64,000 nucleotides of DNA from Hyphomicrobiales bacterium (GCA_930633525.1 CAKNFP010000001.1:434001-498000), one strand, 5' to 3'; shown: positions 29,813 through 40,073, counted from the stretch's first letter. The notes: generated from the letters alone by a model not told the origin. A program made the numbers and translations.

Positions 29813-30205
29813 ATGGTTCGGATTGCAGTTGTAATCGCGGCTATAGGACTTTCGACGGCGGCGTTTGCACAGAATGCACCGACGCCTGCTCAAGGGCCAA
29901 ACTTTGTCACAGTTGAACAAGGAGCGTTGGCCACTTCACTCAAAGGGTTGAACGTTAGGAACGCCGGCGATGAAAACGTAGGCGAGATCGAAGATGCGGT
30001 TATCGATGGAACGTCCATCCGCGCTTACATCCTGTCTGTGGGAGGCTTCCTCGGCATGGGAACGCATTATGTCGCGGTGGCCCCGTCCGCGCTCATGCTG
30101 ACGTGGAGCGAGTCGGACAAGAAGTGGAACGCGCGCATCAACGCGACGAAGGATCAGTTGAAGGCGGCTCCGCAGTTTAAATACGAAGGGCGTTTCGCGA
30201 AGTAG
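29813..30205 (+). CDS. Secreted PRC-barrel domain protein
   Basis: The protein is 130 residues. A signal peptide (residues 1-20, cut after AFA) is followed by a PRC-barrel domain: LKGLNVRNAGDENVGEIEDAVI, AYILSVGGFLGMGTHYVAV. A clear AGGAG lies 8 bases before the ATG. Such proteins are common and usually uncharacterised in Rhizobiales; a periplasmic envelope or stress role is a guess. It is monocistronic with its own terminator. Confidence 0.85.
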   Translation: MVRIAVVIAAIGLSTAAFAQNAPTPAQGPNFVTVEQGALATSLKGLNVRNAGDENVGEIEDAVIDGTSIRAYILSVGGFLGMGTHYVAVAPSALMLTWSESDKKWNARINATKDQLKAAPQFKYEGRFAK

Positions 30206-30267
30206 CGAGACCGCCGGGCTTGGTAATTCCGGGCCTGGTCGCCATCGGGCTTGGCAGAAACCGATAA

Positions 30268-30291
30268 GGGCGCCGCAAGGCGCCCTTTTTT
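30268..30291 (+). terminator. Intrinsic terminator of the PRC-barrel gene
   Basis: GGGCGCC, loop GCAA, GGCGCCC, then six T. It is 62 bases after the stop codon and before the convergent HAD gene. Confidence 0.92.
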
Positions 30292-30325
30292 AATTCCGGC
30301 TCCTGCGTCGAAGGACGAGGTCGCG

Positions 30326-31114
30326 TTAGCGGCCTCGCATGCGGGCCAGAAAATCGGCGAGGTCGTCGGTCATGAAGTCGATATGAGGGGCCACGATCGG
30401 AGCCTGTTCGTCGGCCTCCCGGAAGGGGTCCAGGGTCTTCGGCAGGACCAGCACGGTCGCCATGCCAAGCGCGTGCGGCACGACGAGGTTTTTCTCGATA
30501 TCCTCGAACATCACCGCACCCGCCGGGTCGACATTGTGGCGGTCGAGAAAACGCTCATAGGTGCTCTGCTCCGGCTTCGGCACGAAGCCTGACGCGACGA
30601 TGTCGAAGACGTCCTCGAAATGCTCGCGGATGCCGAGCTTGAGCGCGACCGCTTCCGCATGCGCCCGCGAGCCGTTGGTGAGGATGAGCTTGCGGCCCGG
30701 CAGCGCGGCGATGGCCTCCCCAAGCAGGGGGTTCGGCAGAAGCGAGGAGTAATCGATGCTATGGGCGAATTCGAGGAACTCTTCGGGGTCGATCCCGTAT
30801 TCCTCCATCAGGCCACGCAGGGTCGTCCCATAGCGATGATAATAGTATTTCTGGAGCGCGCGGGCCGAGATGCCGTCGAGACCGCAGAGTTCCACGAGGA
30901 ACAGGGTGATCCGGAGGTCGACCTGCGGCCACAGCTTGGCGTCGTGCGGGTAAAGGGTGTTGTCGAGATCAAAGATCCAGGTGTCGACATGCGCCAGCGA
31001 TGGCTTGTGCGTCAGCGTATCGGGAAAGGGGGGTGCCTGGCGTAAGGAATTGGGCAGGCTCTCCGGCAGGATTGGCAGATCGTCGATAGGCGGCTTGCGG
31101 AAGGACACGTTCAT
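30326..31114 (-). CDS. HAD-superfamily pyrimidine 5'-nucleotidase-like phosphatase
   Basis: The protein is 262 residues. HAD motif I is WIFDLDNTLYPHDAKLW, motif II LILTNGSRAHAE and motif IV VMFEDIEKNLVVPHALG. This matches the SSM1/YjjG-like pyrimidine 5'-nucleotidase subgroup. Its physiological substrate is not evident. The ATG at 31114 is taken; one seven codons upstream is possible. In related genomes it commonly follows argB, which lies 570 bases upstream on the same strand here. Confidence 0.85.
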   Translation of the reverse strand: MNVSFRKPPIDDLPILPESLPNSLRQAPPFPDTLTHKPSLAHVDTWIFDLDNTLYPHDAKLWPQVDLRITLFLVELCGLDGISARALQKYYYHRYGTTLRGLMEEYGIDPEEFLEFAHSIDYSSLLPNPLLGEAIAALPGRKLILTNGSRAHAEAVALKLGIREHFEDVFDIVASGFVPKPEQSTYERFLDRHNVDPAGAVMFEDIEKNLVVPHALGMATVLVLPKTLDPFREADEQAPIVAPHIDFMTDDLADFLARMRGR

Positions 31115-31406
31115 AAGGCTCCGTTCCCGGAACATGCTGCCGAAGGCTTGCCGCGGGCCTGGCCCGGCGCGGCGAAACAGCCTTTGCCGACATCACGCTC
31201 CCTCTTATGGACCTCGACCGCGCGAGCGTGGACGAGGGGGAACCTGCTTAGATGGTTGCAGGGCGCTGAAGATGCAAGATCTGATGTCCGCTTGCGTGAA
31301 AAGCATCTCATTGCGCGCAAATGCTGGCTCCCCACGCATAATCCGGAACCGGGACTGTCATGGTGGATTGTCTGGCCAGTTGTTTAATTGATTTGAGGAC
31401 CAGATC

Positions 31407-31607
31407 ATGGTGGACATCGGCGATGATGGCGCGCGGCACCCGCTCGCCGAACTCACGAGCGCGGCGAGCCTTGAGGCACTCAACGCGACGTTGGCCTCCC
31501 GGCAGATCGATGCTTTGCGGATCGTCTCGATTGTGCTGGAGCCGGCCTTTTTCGATCCGATAGGCCGGCTTGTGAAGCCGGCCTATCGGGTCCTCTACCG
31601 GCCCTGA
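31407..31607 (+). CDS. Small hypothetical protein
   Basis: The frame encodes 66 residues from an ATG with GAGG eight bases upstream. The sequence starts MVDIGDDGARHPLAEL and ends RVLYRP, and has a balanced composition with no membrane segment. The C-terminal codons coincide with a 33-base perfect hairpin (31557-31589). I do not recognise the family with confidence. It stands alone between the divergent HAD gene and the convergent argB. Confidence 0.45.
   Translation: MVDIGDDGARHPLAELTSAASLEALNATLASRQIDALRIVSIVLEPAFFDPIGRLVKPAYRVLYRP
31557..31589. repeat. Perfect 15-base-arm palindrome
   Basis: CCGATAGGCCGGCTT, loop GTG, AAGCCGGCCTATCGG. It falls inside the end of the small hypothetical gene. 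No T-run follows on either strand. Confidence 0.7.
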
Positions 31608-31684
31608 GCCTCGTCATCCCGGGGTGAAGGCCCGCGGCTTGTCACGGAATGAGCCGCGCGCGGGTTTCCGCGTATATCGAGGGC

Positions 31685-32605
31685 CTACCGACGGATGAGC
31701 GTGCCGGCGCCGTGGTCGGTGTAGAGTTCGAGCAGCACGGCGTGGGATACCTTGCCGTCCAGGATGACGACGCCTTCAACGCCCTGCTCGAGGGCATAGA
31801 TGCAGGTCTCGACCTTCGGGATCATGCCGCCGGTGATGGTGCCATCGGCGATGAGATGGCGGCATTGCTCCACGGTGAGCTCAGGCAGGAGGTTCTTGTT
31901 CTTGTCGAGAACCCCCGGCACGTCGGTGAGCAGCAGCAGGCGCTTGGCGCGCATGGCACCCGCGATGGCGCCGGCGAAGGTATCGGCATTGATGTTGTAT
32001 GTCTCACCATCGGTGCCGACGGCCACCGGCGCCAGGACCGGGATGATCTCCTGGCCGAGCACGGAATCGAGAACCGTGCGGTCCACCCGTTCCGGCTCGC
32101 CGACGAAACCGAGGTCGACAACCTTCTCAATGTTGGAATCGGGGTCGACGACCGTGCGTGTCACCTTGCGGGCGGTGACCATGTTGCCGTCCTTGCCGCA
32201 AAGACCAATGGCCTTGCCGCCCTCGGCGGCGATGGTGCCGACGATCTGCTTGTTGATGGAGCCCGCCAGCACCATCTCGACGATCTCGACGGTGGCCTTG
32301 TCGGTGATGCGCAGGCCGGCGGCGAATTCGGATTTCACGCCGAGCCGGTTGAGCATCTGGCCGATCTGCGGGCCGCCACCATGCACGACGATCGGCTTCA
32401 CGCCGGATTGCTCGAGGAGGACGATGTCCTCCGCGAAATCCTCTGCGGCGGCGGGATCGCCCATTGCGTGTCCGCCATATTTCACGACCACTATTTCCTG
32501 ATCGTAGCGCTGCATATGGGGCAGGGCCTGCACCAGAACCTCGGCGCGGGTATGCACGTCCGGCAGGTCGGCGAGCGGGGTTGGAGCGGCTTTGTTATCG
32601 GACAT
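31685..32605 (-). CDS. argB: Acetylglutamate kinase
   Basis: The protein is 306 residues. Amino acid kinase motifs are [25 protein letters not shown] and the late [13 protein letters not shown] and [10 protein letters not shown] segments; the N-terminal extension is that of the arginine-sensitive hexameric type. It catalyses the second step of arginine synthesis. The ATG at 32605 gives MSDNKAAPT. It is not adjacent to yidC-engB, where it is often found in this order. Confidence 0.95.
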   Translation of the reverse strand: MSDNKAAPTPLADLPDVHTRAEVLVQALPHMQRYDQEIVVVKYGGHAMGDPAAAEDFAEDIVLLEQSGVKPIVVHGGGPQIGQMLNRLGVKSEFAAGLRITDKATVEIVEMVLAGSINKQIVGTIAAEGGKAIGLCGKDGNMVTARKVTRTVVDPDSNIEKVVDLGFVGEPERVDRTVLDSVLGQEIIPVLAPVAVGTDGETYNINADTFAGAIAGAMRAKRLLLLTDVPGVLDKNKNLLPELTVEQCRHLIADGTITGGMIPKVETCIYALEQGVEGVVILDGKVSHAVLLELYTDHGAGTLIRR

Positions 32606-32677
32606 GACATGTCTCGCCGTTGGCAGGGGGCAGATGGCGCAGTCTTCTAGCGAAAACACACGACTTTGTCGTGTCTT

Positions 32678-33055
32678 TCAAGTGCGCCGCGGAATGAGCG
32701 CGGACAGGCCGATGGCGACCCAGGCGATCATCAGCAGCGTACCGCCGGTGGGGGCCGCCATCGTGAAGAGGGGCGTGCCTGCAAGCGCGCGCATCGCGAG
32801 ATCGCCGCTGAAGCCGATGAGGCCGAGAACGACGAGCACGCCGCCGAGGCGCAACAATCCGGCGCGTCCGAGGCCGACATGATCGGCTATGGCGATAGCC
32901 AGGAGGACGGGCGCGTGGAAGAGCAGGAAATCGGCCGCCGTGCTCAGGGTGCCGCCGCCCGTGACGTGGGTTGCCGCGGCGGCCGCCGCGACACCGGCAA
33001 GGCCGGCGACAGCGCCGAGGATCATGAACAACCGGTCTATCAGAGAGATTGGCAT
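32678..33055 (-). CDS. DUF423 family membrane protein
   Basis: The protein is 125 residues with four hydrophobic segments (about 8-28, 42-58, 66-86 and 95-118). The opening LFMILGAVAGLAGVAAAAAATH and the middle FHAPVLLAIAIAD match the YgdD/DUF423 family. Function unknown. It lies between argB and map on the same strand, 25 bases after map. Confidence 0.82.
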   Translation of the reverse strand: MPISLIDRLFMILGAVAGLAGVAAAAAATHVTGGGTLSTAADFLLFHAPVLLAIAIADHVGLGRAGLLRLGGVLVVLGLIGFSGDLAMRALAGTPLFTMAAPTGGTLLMIAWVAIGLSALIPRRT

Positions 33056-33080
33056 TCTTGAGACCTCGTCGTTCCCGCGA

Positions 33081-33905
33081 TCAGGTGGCGGTGTAGGGGG
33101 GCTCGGTGAAGCCTTTCGGCGACTGGGTGAAGATCTCGACGCCCGTCTCCGTCACACCGACGGTGTGCTCGAACTGTGCGGAGAGCGACCGGTCCCGGGT
33201 CACGGCGGTCCAGCCATCGCCCAGTACCTTTACGCCGGCTTTGCCCGCGTTCAGCATGGGCTCGATGGTGAAGAGCATGCCGGGTTCGAGCACGACGCCC
33301 GTGCCGGGCTCGCCATAATGCACGACCTGTGGCGCGTCATGGAAGACCTGACCAAGACCATGGCCGCAGAAATCCTCGACCACGGAAAAGCGTTCGCGCA
33401 GGGCGATAGCCTCGATGGCGTGGCCAACGTCGCCGAGGGTGTTGCCCGGTTTTACCTGGGCTATGCCCGCCATCATCGACTCATAGGTGGTGTGTACGAG
33501 GCGCGCGGCCTTCACCGAAACCTCGCCGACGAGATACATGCGGCTCGAGTCGCCATACCAACCGTCGAGGATGGGCGTCACGTCGATATTGAGGATGTCG
33601 CCCTCCGAGAGCAGCTTGTCGGAGGGAATGCCGTGGGTCACGACGTGGTTGACCGAAATGCAGCTCGCATGGCGGTAACCCTTGTAGCCGATCGTCGCCG
33701 GTACGGCGCCGGCCTTGCGCATGAACTCCTCGCACAGGGCGTCGAGCTCCGCCGTCGACACGCCGGCCCGGACAGCCGGGGTGATGAAGTCGAGGGTTTC
33801 CGCGGCCAGCCGGCCGGCGCGGCGCATGCCGGCAAACGCTTCCTTGCCATGAATCGGAACGGGACGACCTGTCACGTCGACCTGGGTGGAATACTGGAGC
33901 GTCAC
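33081..33905 (-). CDS. map: Type I methionine aminopeptidase
   Basis: The protein is 274 residues. The dinuclear metal site is complete: Asp in LNIDVTPILDGW, Asp in GDSSRMYLVG, His in FCGHGLGQVFH, Glu in FTIEPML and Glu in a late QFEHTVGVTE motif; the substrate His is in SVNHVVTHGIP. It removes the initiator methionine. The start is GTG 33905; an internal start at MRRAGRLAAE would trim 26 residues. Confidence 0.94.
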   Translation of the reverse strand: MTLQYSTQVDVTGRPVPIHGKEAFAGMRRAGRLAAETLDFITPAVRAGVSTAELDALCEEFMRKAGAVPATIGYKGYRHASCISVNHVVTHGIPSDKLLSEGDILNIDVTPILDGWYGDSSRMYLVGEVSVKAARLVHTTYESMMAGIAQVKPGNTLGDVGHAIEAIALRERFSVVEDFCGHGLGQVFHDAPQVVHYGEPGTGVVLEPGMLFTIEPMLNAGKAGVKVLGDGWTAVTRDRSLSAQFEHTVGVTETGVEIFTQSPKGFTEPPYTAT

Positions 33906-34116
33906 ATCGAGCCCTTCATGCTGGAATTCATCTTGCGCGGCACCTTCAATAGCCGCGATGTGGTCGCCGTCAACCGTTCTGCGAGCACCTCAGCCTTCGC
34001 ATGGAAGCATAGTTGAGCGCATGGGGCGCATGGCGCCGTTGCCGAGCAAAGGGTTCACAACCGCGCTGTGAACGCTTTATGTGCGGCTTATCCCGATTGA
34101 TCATTGATAGGGGCCC

Positions 34117-35145
34117 GTGATCGTGCGTTTTCGCTTCCGGCCTGATAAATTCATAATCATCCTTCTGGCTGTCGTCCTGCTTGCCTCGCTCCTTCCGGCG
34201 CGCGGCGCGTTGGTCGACTATCTCGGCTATCTCACGGATTTCGCGGTCGCGTTGCTGTTCTTCCTGCACGGCGCGCGGCTCTCGCGAGAGGCTGTGGTCG
34301 CCGGCATGCGCCACTGGCGCCTGCATCTTGTCATCATCGCGGTCACCTTCGTCTTGTTTCCGTTGATCGGGCTTGCGCTGGCGCCCCTGTCGCCGTCGTT
34401 GCTGACGCCGACGCTTTATTCCGGCATTCTCTTCCTCTGCGTGCTGCCATCGACCGTGCAATCGTCGATCGCCTTCACATCAATGGCACGGGGCAATGTC
34501 CCTGCGGCGATCTGCGCCGCCTCGGCTTCCAACATTTTCGGGATGGCCCTCACGCCGCTTCTGGTAGGCGTGCTACTGCATACCCAGGGCGGCGGTGTCT
34601 CCGGGGATGCGGTGATCGCGATCCTCCTGCAGCTTCTGGCGCCATTCGTCGCGGGCCAGCTTCTGCAGCCCTTGATCGGTGGCTTCATACGTCGCCACAA
34701 CCGCGTGCTCGGCATGACGGACCGCAGCTCGATCCTGCTGGTCGTCTATGGTGCCTTCAGCAAGGCGGTCGTCGCCGGGCTGTGGCAGACCTTCGATCTC
34801 ACGACACTTCTCGTCATGGCTGCCGTCGACATCGTGCTTCTCGGCTGCGTCATCCTGGCGACCACCTACGGCAGCCGTCTGCTCGGCTTTTCGAAGGAGG
34901 ACGAGATCACCATCGTCTTCTGCGGGTCGAAGAAAAGCCTTGTGAGCGGCATTCCGATGGCGAACGTCATTTTTCCCGCACAGGCTGTCGGTGCGATTGT
35001 GCTGCCCTTGATGCTCTACCACCAGATTCAGTTGATGGTCTGCGCGGCGATGGCGCAACACTATGCCGCGCGTCGTCCGCCTGACGCCGACAGGCCCGGG
35101 GAGGGCGGTGCCAGGGCCAACAAGGAGGCGGTGACGTCAGTCTGA
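34117..35145 (+). CDS. SBF-like (YfeH/bile acid symporter) membrane transporter
   Basis: The protein is 342 residues with about ten hydrophobic helices. Motifs ALLFFLHGARLSREAV near the N-terminus, LPSTVQSSIAFTSMARGN and FCGSKKSLVSGIPMANVIF are typical of the SBF_like group, distant relatives of sodium/bile acid symporters. The substrate is unknown. The start is GTG at 34117. It is monocistronic and divergent from map. Confidence 0.85.
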   Translation: MIVRFRFRPDKFIIILLAVVLLASLLPARGALVDYLGYLTDFAVALLFFLHGARLSREAVVAGMRHWRLHLVIIAVTFVLFPLIGLALAPLSPSLLTPTLYSGILFLCVLPSTVQSSIAFTSMARGNVPAAICAASASNIFGMALTPLLVGVLLHTQGGGVSGDAVIAILLQLLAPFVAGQLLQPLIGGFIRRHNRVLGMTDRSSILLVVYGAFSKAVVAGLWQTFDLTTLLVMAAVDIVLLGCVILATTYGSRLLGFSKEDEITIVFCGSKKSLVSGIPMANVIFPAQAVGAIVLPLMLYHQIQLMVCAAMAQHYAARRPPDADRPGEGGARANKEAVTSV

Positions 35146-35362
35146 TGCCGTTGACTTTCTGAGTGCCTTCCTCCATAAGCCGCTCATGTCGACGGCGCTC
35201 TTAACGGGCGCCGATCGTCGTCTTGGTCGTCGTCTCGGCGTTTAGCGTTTCGGGACGGCAATCGACAGCAAACAATCATCAGGGTCGTTACCGGCTTGCC
35301 GGGGCGATGTCGGGCGCGAAGCTTTGAAGCCGTCGCGCCCCTACGGGACCGGAGACTGGGCC

Positions 35363-35497
35363 GTGAAAAGGACGTATCAACCGAGCAAGCTCGTGCGCAA
35401 GCGCCGGCATGGGTTTCGCGCGCGGATCGCGACCAAGGGCGGGCGCAAGATTATCGCTGCGCGCCGCGCACGGGGCCGCGCGCGCCTGTCGGCCTGA
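35363..35497 (+). CDS. rpmH: 50S ribosomal protein L34
   Basis: The gene encodes the 44-residue [18 protein letters not shown] protein from a GTG start and ends in RARLSA; it is highly basic as expected. It begins the classic rpmH-rnpA-yidC cluster, with rnpA 16 bases downstream. Confidence 0.95.
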   Translation: MKRTYQPSKLVRKRRHGFRARIATKGGRKIIAARRARGRARLSA

Positions 35498-35513
35498 CAC
35501 GGCGCAGGCTGGC

Positions 35514-36062
35514 ATGTGCGACGTCCCGGCGGTTCAGCATGGGCGGCGCTCGGCCCAATTACCGCGCCTTCAAAAGCGTTCCGAGTTTCTGGCTGCTGCG
35601 CGCGGCAAGCGATTTCACACTGAGCGGATGAGCGTTCAGTGGATCGATCGTGCGCGTGGAAAGTCGCTGGCCCGGCCTATTCCCGACGCCGCTGCTCATG
35701 AGCACGATGTCGTGAATGTGCCGGGTTTTGGTTGCTTGTCGCAGGCGGATGCGGCCCTCTCGGCCGCCACGGGGCCGGAGCGTGGGCCGCGTTTCGGCCT
35801 TACGGTGACCAAGAAGACCGGTAATGCCGTCGAGCGCAACCGGATCAGGCGCCGGCTGCGCGAGGTGTTGCGCAAGCTGAGGCCGGAGTGGCCGGAAGCG
35901 GCGCTCGATGTTGTTGTTGTGGCCCGGCGTGGCGCTTTGTCCGCGCCCTTCGATATGCTTGCGGTTGATCTCAAGCGGGCGATCGCCACATTTTCGTCAA
36001 CGCGGAAGCGGGCCGACCGGCCTTCCGCCCACCGTCCTGCCAACACAACGGATCGTCCATGA
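35514..36062 (+). CDS. rnpA: Ribonuclease P protein component
   Basis: The protein is 182 residues from the ATG at 35514, longer than the usual 115-130. The N-terminal [19 protein letters not shown] and the RNR-type motif [18 protein letters not shown] are normal. Between them about 40 extra residues (near 61-110, containing [15 protein letters not shown]) replace a short loop, and a 25-residue tail follows the core. It assists the RNase P RNA in tRNA 5' processing. Its stop overlaps the yidC start by ATGA. Confidence 0.9.
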   Translation: MCDVPAVQHGRRSAQLPRLQKRSEFLAAARGKRFHTERMSVQWIDRARGKSLARPIPDAAAHEHDVVNVPGFGCLSQADAALSAATGPERGPRFGLTVTKKTGNAVERNRIRRRLREVLRKLRPEWPEAALDVVVVARRGALSAPFDMLAVDLKRAIATFSSTRKRADRPSAHRPANTTDRP

Positions 36063-37909
36063 TCGGCGACAACAAGAACCTGATCCTCGCCATAGTGCTA
36101 TCGATCGTGGTGCTGACGGGCTGGAACTATTTCTTCGGCATGCCGAAGGTGGATCAGCAGCGGCAAGCTGCTACCCAGACGCAACAGAATGCGGCGCCGG
36201 GGCAGCCATCGAGCACCGCGCCCCAGCCTGGGGTGCCTGGTGACGCTGGGTCCGCGCAGACGGTGCCGGGGCAGAGCGGTACCGCATCCGCGCCGGTCAG
36301 CCGCGAGGCGGCGCTGGCGCGCAGCCCCCGTGTCATCATCGACACGCCGAAGATCGCAGGCTCGATCGCCCTGCGGGGTGGCCGGATCGACGACGTCTCG
36401 CTGAAGGCGTACCACGAGACCGTCAACCCCAAGAGCCCGAACATCATCCTGCTGTCGCCGTCCGGCAGCCCGCATCCCTACTACGCCGAATTCGGCTGGG
36501 TCGGCAGCGGCGAGGGTGTGCCGGCGTTGCCGAATGCGGAAACGCTCTGGACGGTGCCAGAGGGCGCGCGCCTGACGCCGACGACGCCGGTCACGCTGAC
36601 CTATGATAACGGGCAGGGCATCAGATTCCTCCGCACCATCGCGGTCGATGACAACGCGATGTTCACCGTGACAGATGGCGTGGAGAACACCGGCACCACG
36701 CCTATGACGCTTCATCCCTACGGGCTGATCTCGCGCCATGGTCTGCCGCTGACGCAGAATTTCTACATCCTGCATGAAGGCCTTGTCGGCGTGCTTGGTG
36801 ACAAGGGCTTGCAGGAAGTGAGCTATTCGAAGCTCGCCAAGGAACCGGCTTTGCCGGGTGGTGGAACGGGCCTCCAGTTCCCGGACGTCACGGGCGGCTT
36901 CGCGGGCATTACCGACAAGTACTGGGCGACCGCGCTCATTCCGGACCAGAAGCAGGCCTATTCCGGCCGTTTCTCCGAGCGCCAGTTCAACAATCAGCCG
37001 ACCTACCAGGCCGACGTGCTCTCCGGCGCGTTGACCGTTGCACCCGGCGCCTCGGTGCAGACGACGATGCACCTGTTCGCGGGTGCGAAGGAGGTCGCCG
37101 CGATCCAGGGCTACGAGAACAGCCTTGGCATCAAGGGGTTCGACCTGCTGATCGACTGGGGATGGTTCTATTTCATCACCAAGCCGATGTTCTGGCTGCT
37201 TGACTTCTTCTACAAGCTCTTCGGCAACTTCGGCATCGCCATCATCACCGTGACGGTGCTGGTGAAGCTCGCCTTCTTCCCGCTGGCCAACAAGTCCTAT
37301 GCCTCGATGGCCAAGATGAAGGCGGTCCAGCCGGAAATGGCCTCCATCCGCGAGCGTTTCGCGGATGACAAGATGAAGCAGCAGCAAGCGCTGATGGAGC
37401 TGTACAAGAAGGAGAAGATCAATCCGATCGCCGGCTGCTGGCCGATGCTGATCCAGATTCCGGTCTTCTTCGCGCTCTACAAGGTACTCTTCATCACCAT
37501 CGAGATGCGGCACGCGCCCTTCTTCGGCTGGATCCACGATCTTGCCGCGCCGGATCCGACGACGATCTTCAACCTGTTCGGGCTGATCCCGTGGGATCCG
37601 TCGACGGTGCCGGTGCTGGGGCACTTCCTGATGCTTGGCGCCTGGCCGATCATCATGGGCTTCACGATGTTCGTCCAGATGAAGATGAACCCGACGCCGC
37701 CCGACCCGATCCAGCAGATGATGTTCTCGTGGATGCCGGTGATCTTCACCTTCATGCTGGCGTCGTTTCCGGCTGGCCTCGTCATCTACTGGTCGTGGAA
37801 CAACCTCCTTTCGGTGCTCCAGCAGGGCTGGATCATGCGCAAGAACGGCGTGAAGATCGAGCTGTGGGACAATCTGCGCTCGATGGTCCTGAGGAAAGCC
37901 AAGGCCTGA
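36059..37909 (+). CDS. yidC: Membrane protein insertase YidC
   Basis: The protein is 616 residues. An N-terminal signal-anchor (residues 6-25) is followed by a Gln/Pro/Ala-rich linker, a large periplasmic beta domain (about 85-345) and the conserved Oxa1-type core beginning [20 protein letters not shown], with [36 protein letters not shown] and the final helices. It inserts membrane proteins alone or with Sec. Translation is coupled to rnpA. Confidence 0.95.
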   Translation: MIGDNKNLILAIVLSIVVLTGWNYFFGMPKVDQQRQAATQTQQNAAPGQPSSTAPQPGVPGDAGSAQTVPGQSGTASAPVSREAALARSPRVIIDTPKIAGSIALRGGRIDDVSLKAYHETVNPKSPNIILLSPSGSPHPYYAEFGWVGSGEGVPALPNAETLWTVPEGARLTPTTPVTLTYDNGQGIRFLRTIAVDDNAMFTVTDGVENTGTTPMTLHPYGLISRHGLPLTQNFYILHEGLVGVLGDKGLQEVSYSKLAKEPALPGGGTGLQFPDVTGGFAGITDKYWATALIPDQKQAYSGRFSERQFNNQPTYQADVLSGALTVAPGASVQTTMHLFAGAKEVAAIQGYENSLGIKGFDLLIDWGWFYFITKPMFWLLDFFYKLFGNFGIAIITVTVLVKLAFFPLANKSYASMAKMKAVQPEMASIRERFADDKMKQQQALMELYKKEKINPIAGCWPMLIQIPVFFALYKVLFITIEMRHAPFFGWIHDLAAPDPTTIFNLFGLIPWDPSTVPVLGHFLMLGAWPIIMGFTMFVQMKMNPTPPDPIQQMMFSWMPVIFTFMLASFPAGLVIYWSWNNLLSVLQQGWIMRKNGVKIELWDNLRSMVLRKAKA

Positions 37910-37967
37910 GGACTGCGCCTCGCGCGCCCGGCAACATGCGCCGGGCTCTGCCTCACAAAGCTTTGAA

Positions 37968-38001
37968 GCGCCCGCCCGCACGAATAGTGCGGCGCGGGCG
38001 C
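37968..38001 (+). terminator. GC-rich hairpin after yidC
   Basis: GCGCCCGC-CCGCAC, loop GAATA, GTGCGG-C-GCGGGCGC: 14 pairs with one bulged base. It lies 59 bases past the yidC stop and lacks a T-run. It may attenuate transcription before the YceI gene. Confidence 0.45.
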
Positions 38002-38198
38002 GAACGCGTTTATGATTGTCCCGGCGCCTCGTGCGATCTGTCGGGAACAGATCGGGGGCTCCGAGACACGGCCTGACTGGTGCGTGATCTTCTCCGAAAC
38101 GCCGAGCCATCCTCCAAAGTCAGAGGACCAAGCGTTTCGGGATCATGCGTCGGGGCTAATGCAAACCGGTGGCGCGGCCAGGCTCGCGTGTGTGCGTG

Positions 38199-38759
38199 AT
38201 GCGCATCAAACCGTTGCTTCTTCTCCTGATCATGCTGGCGCCTTCCGCCGGGCTGGCTCAGTCTGCCTTTCGGATCGATCCCGCGCGCACGACCATTACC
38301 TTCGTGATCGATGCGGTGGGCTTCCCTCAGACACACGGCATTTTCCGGCAATTCTCGGGGCGCCTCGCGCTGGATTTCAACCGCCCGTCACGCAGCCGCG
38401 TATCGTTCAACGTGGTGGCCGCATCGCTCGACACAGGGTCGCGCGATCTCGATGAGTATATTCGAGCGCCCGGCTTCCTCGATGTCGCGCGCCATCCCAC
38501 GATTACCTTCGCGTCTCAGTCCGTGGAGAAGCGCGACGAACAGACCGTCATCGTCACCGGCGATCTGACCATGCTCGGCGTGACGAGGCCGGCGGTGTTC
38601 ACTGTCAGCGTATCCCGGGATCCCGGCCGCTCCCATGCCGTGGTCGATTTTGTCGCGAAAGGCGTTGTCCAGAGGTCTCAGTTCGGGATGATCAATGGCC
38701 AGCCGCTGGTTTCCGACGACGTGACGATCACCGTATCGACCGAGGCGTCACAGGAATGA
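38199..38759 (+). CDS. YceI-family periplasmic protein
   Basis: The protein is 186 residues with a signal peptide (cut near GLAQS, residue 20). The YceI lipocalin-like barrel is seen as FRIDPARTTITFVIDAVGF, LDEYIRAPGFLDVARHPTITF and the VTGDLTMLGVTRPAVF strand pair. Such proteins bind isoprenoid quinones or lipids. The stop overlaps the start of the b561 gene by ATGA, a frequent pairing. Confidence 0.9.
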   Translation: MRIKPLLLLLIMLAPSAGLAQSAFRIDPARTTITFVIDAVGFPQTHGIFRQFSGRLALDFNRPSRSRVSFNVVAASLDTGSRDLDEYIRAPGFLDVARHPTITFASQSVEKRDEQTVIVTGDLTMLGVTRPAVFTVSVSRDPGRSHAVVDFVAKGVVQRSQFGMINGQPLVSDDVTITVSTEASQE

Positions 38760-39307
38760 AGCCCAGGTCGCTACCCGCCGCTGTTCGCTGGAGTCTGCAG
38801 GGACGGGTATTGCATTGGGTGATGGCGGCCCTCCTCGTCGGGCTCGTCGCGCTTGGCCTGATCATGACCCGCCTTCATGCGGATCTCGGGACAACCTTCG
38901 CGCTTTATCAGGCCCATAAGTCATACGGGCTGGTCGCCCTGGTCCTGGTGGTATGGCGCATTGTCTGGCGGCTCAGGACATCGCCGCCTCCACCGCAGGC
39001 GATGCGGCGGGCCGAGCGGCAGATGTCACGGCTCGTCCATGTCCTGTTCTATGGGGCGATGGCGGCGCTGCCGCTGACCGGCTGGCTGATGGCCTCGGCA
39101 TCGCCGCTGCGCCTGCCCACCCGTCCCTTCGGGTTGTTCGCAATGCCGGATCTCGTCCATCCCGACGCCGGCCTGTTTACGGTGTTGCGCTTCATTCATA
39201 CGGCACTCGCCTATGGCCTCGTGGTCCTGCTCATCCTGCATGTCGCGGGTGCCTTGAAGCACCGCCTCGTCGACCGCGATGACACCCTGGGACGTATGGG
39301 GTTCTGA
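38756..39307 (+). CDS. Cytochrome b561-type membrane protein
   Basis: The protein is 183 residues with four transmembrane helices. The heme-ligand histidines are in [34 protein letters not shown] and [14 protein letters not shown]. It probably transfers electrons between quinol and a periplasmic partner, possibly the co-translated YceI protein. CybB-like. Confidence 0.9.
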   Translation: MKPRSLPAAVRWSLQGRVLHWVMAALLVGLVALGLIMTRLHADLGTTFALYQAHKSYGLVALVLVVWRIVWRLRTSPPPPQAMRRAERQMSRLVHVLFYGAMAALPLTGWLMASASPLRLPTRPFGLFAMPDLVHPDAGLFTVLRFIHTALAYGLVVLLILHVAGALKHRLVDRDDTLGRMGF

Positions 39308-39398
39308 GCACCGCTGCCGGCCCATTCCGCCAAAGATTCACGGCTGCTTACTCCAGGCGACGGTGGTGCTTGCAGAATTCCGGCCAAAGCTCGATAAG

Positions 39399-40073
39399 AT
39401 GCGCATGACCAATGCGACATCCAGCACTGACGCCATCTTGCTCGAAACAGGGCGCAAGCTCTTTGCGGGGCCTGCGGATTTCGTCTGGGCCGCCGCCGGG
39501 CGGGACAGTCTGCCTCCGCTCGGGGGGCTCGAAATCGCCTTTGCCGGCCGCTCCAACGTTGGCAAGTCGAGCCTCGTCAATGCATTGACCGGCCGCAAGA
39601 CATTGGCGCGCACATCCCATACGCCCGGGCGCACCCAGCAGCTGAATTTCTTCACCATCGGCATGGGCCCGGCCTTTACCCTGGTCGACATGCCCGGCTA
39701 TGGCTATGCGGCCGCCGGCAAGGAGAAGGTGGCCGCCTGGACGCGCCTGATCCGCAGCTATCTCAAGGGACGTTCCACCCTGGGCCGCGTCTATGTGCTG
39801 ATCGACGCGCGGCATGGCATCAAGGACATCGACGCCGAAGTGCTCGACATGCTTGATGTGGCGGCGGTTTCCTATCAGGTCGTCCTGACCAAGGCCGATG
39901 AACTCACGGCCGCGGCGCTTGCCGCTCGACTGGAGGCCACTCAGGCGGCGATCGCAAAGCGGCCGGCAGCATTCCCGGGCATAGCCCCAACCTCCAGCCG
40001 CAGCGGCACGGGCATCCCGGAGCTGAGGCAGGCCATTGCCGACCTCGTCGCCGAGCGGAGCAACCATGGCTGA
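39399..40073 (+). CDS. engB: Ribosome biogenesis GTPase YihA/EngB
   Basis: The protein is 224 residues (starts at ATG 39399 or 39405). GTPase motifs are G1 [10 protein letters not shown]3 DMPGYG and G4 TKADEL, with [12 protein letters not shown] as G2. It acts in 50S subunit assembly. It usually follows yidC directly in this order; here the YceI-b561 pair lies between. The next gene starts eight bases before its stop. Confidence 0.93.
   Translation: MRMTNATSSTDAILLETGRKLFAGPADFVWAAAGRDSLPPLGGLEIAFAGRSNVGKSSLVNALTGRKTLARTSHTPGRTQQLNFFTIGMGPAFTLVDMPGYGYAAAGKEKVAAWTRLIRSYLKGRSTLGRVYVLIDARHGIKDIDAEVLDMLDVAAVSYQVVLTKADELTAAALAARLEATQAAIAKRPAAFPGIAPTSSRSGTGIPELRQAIADLVAERSNHG

Noticed and set aside
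36098..38110. 670-codon open frame opposite yidC
   Set aside because: Antisense shadow of a conserved gene; its composition follows third-position GC bias.
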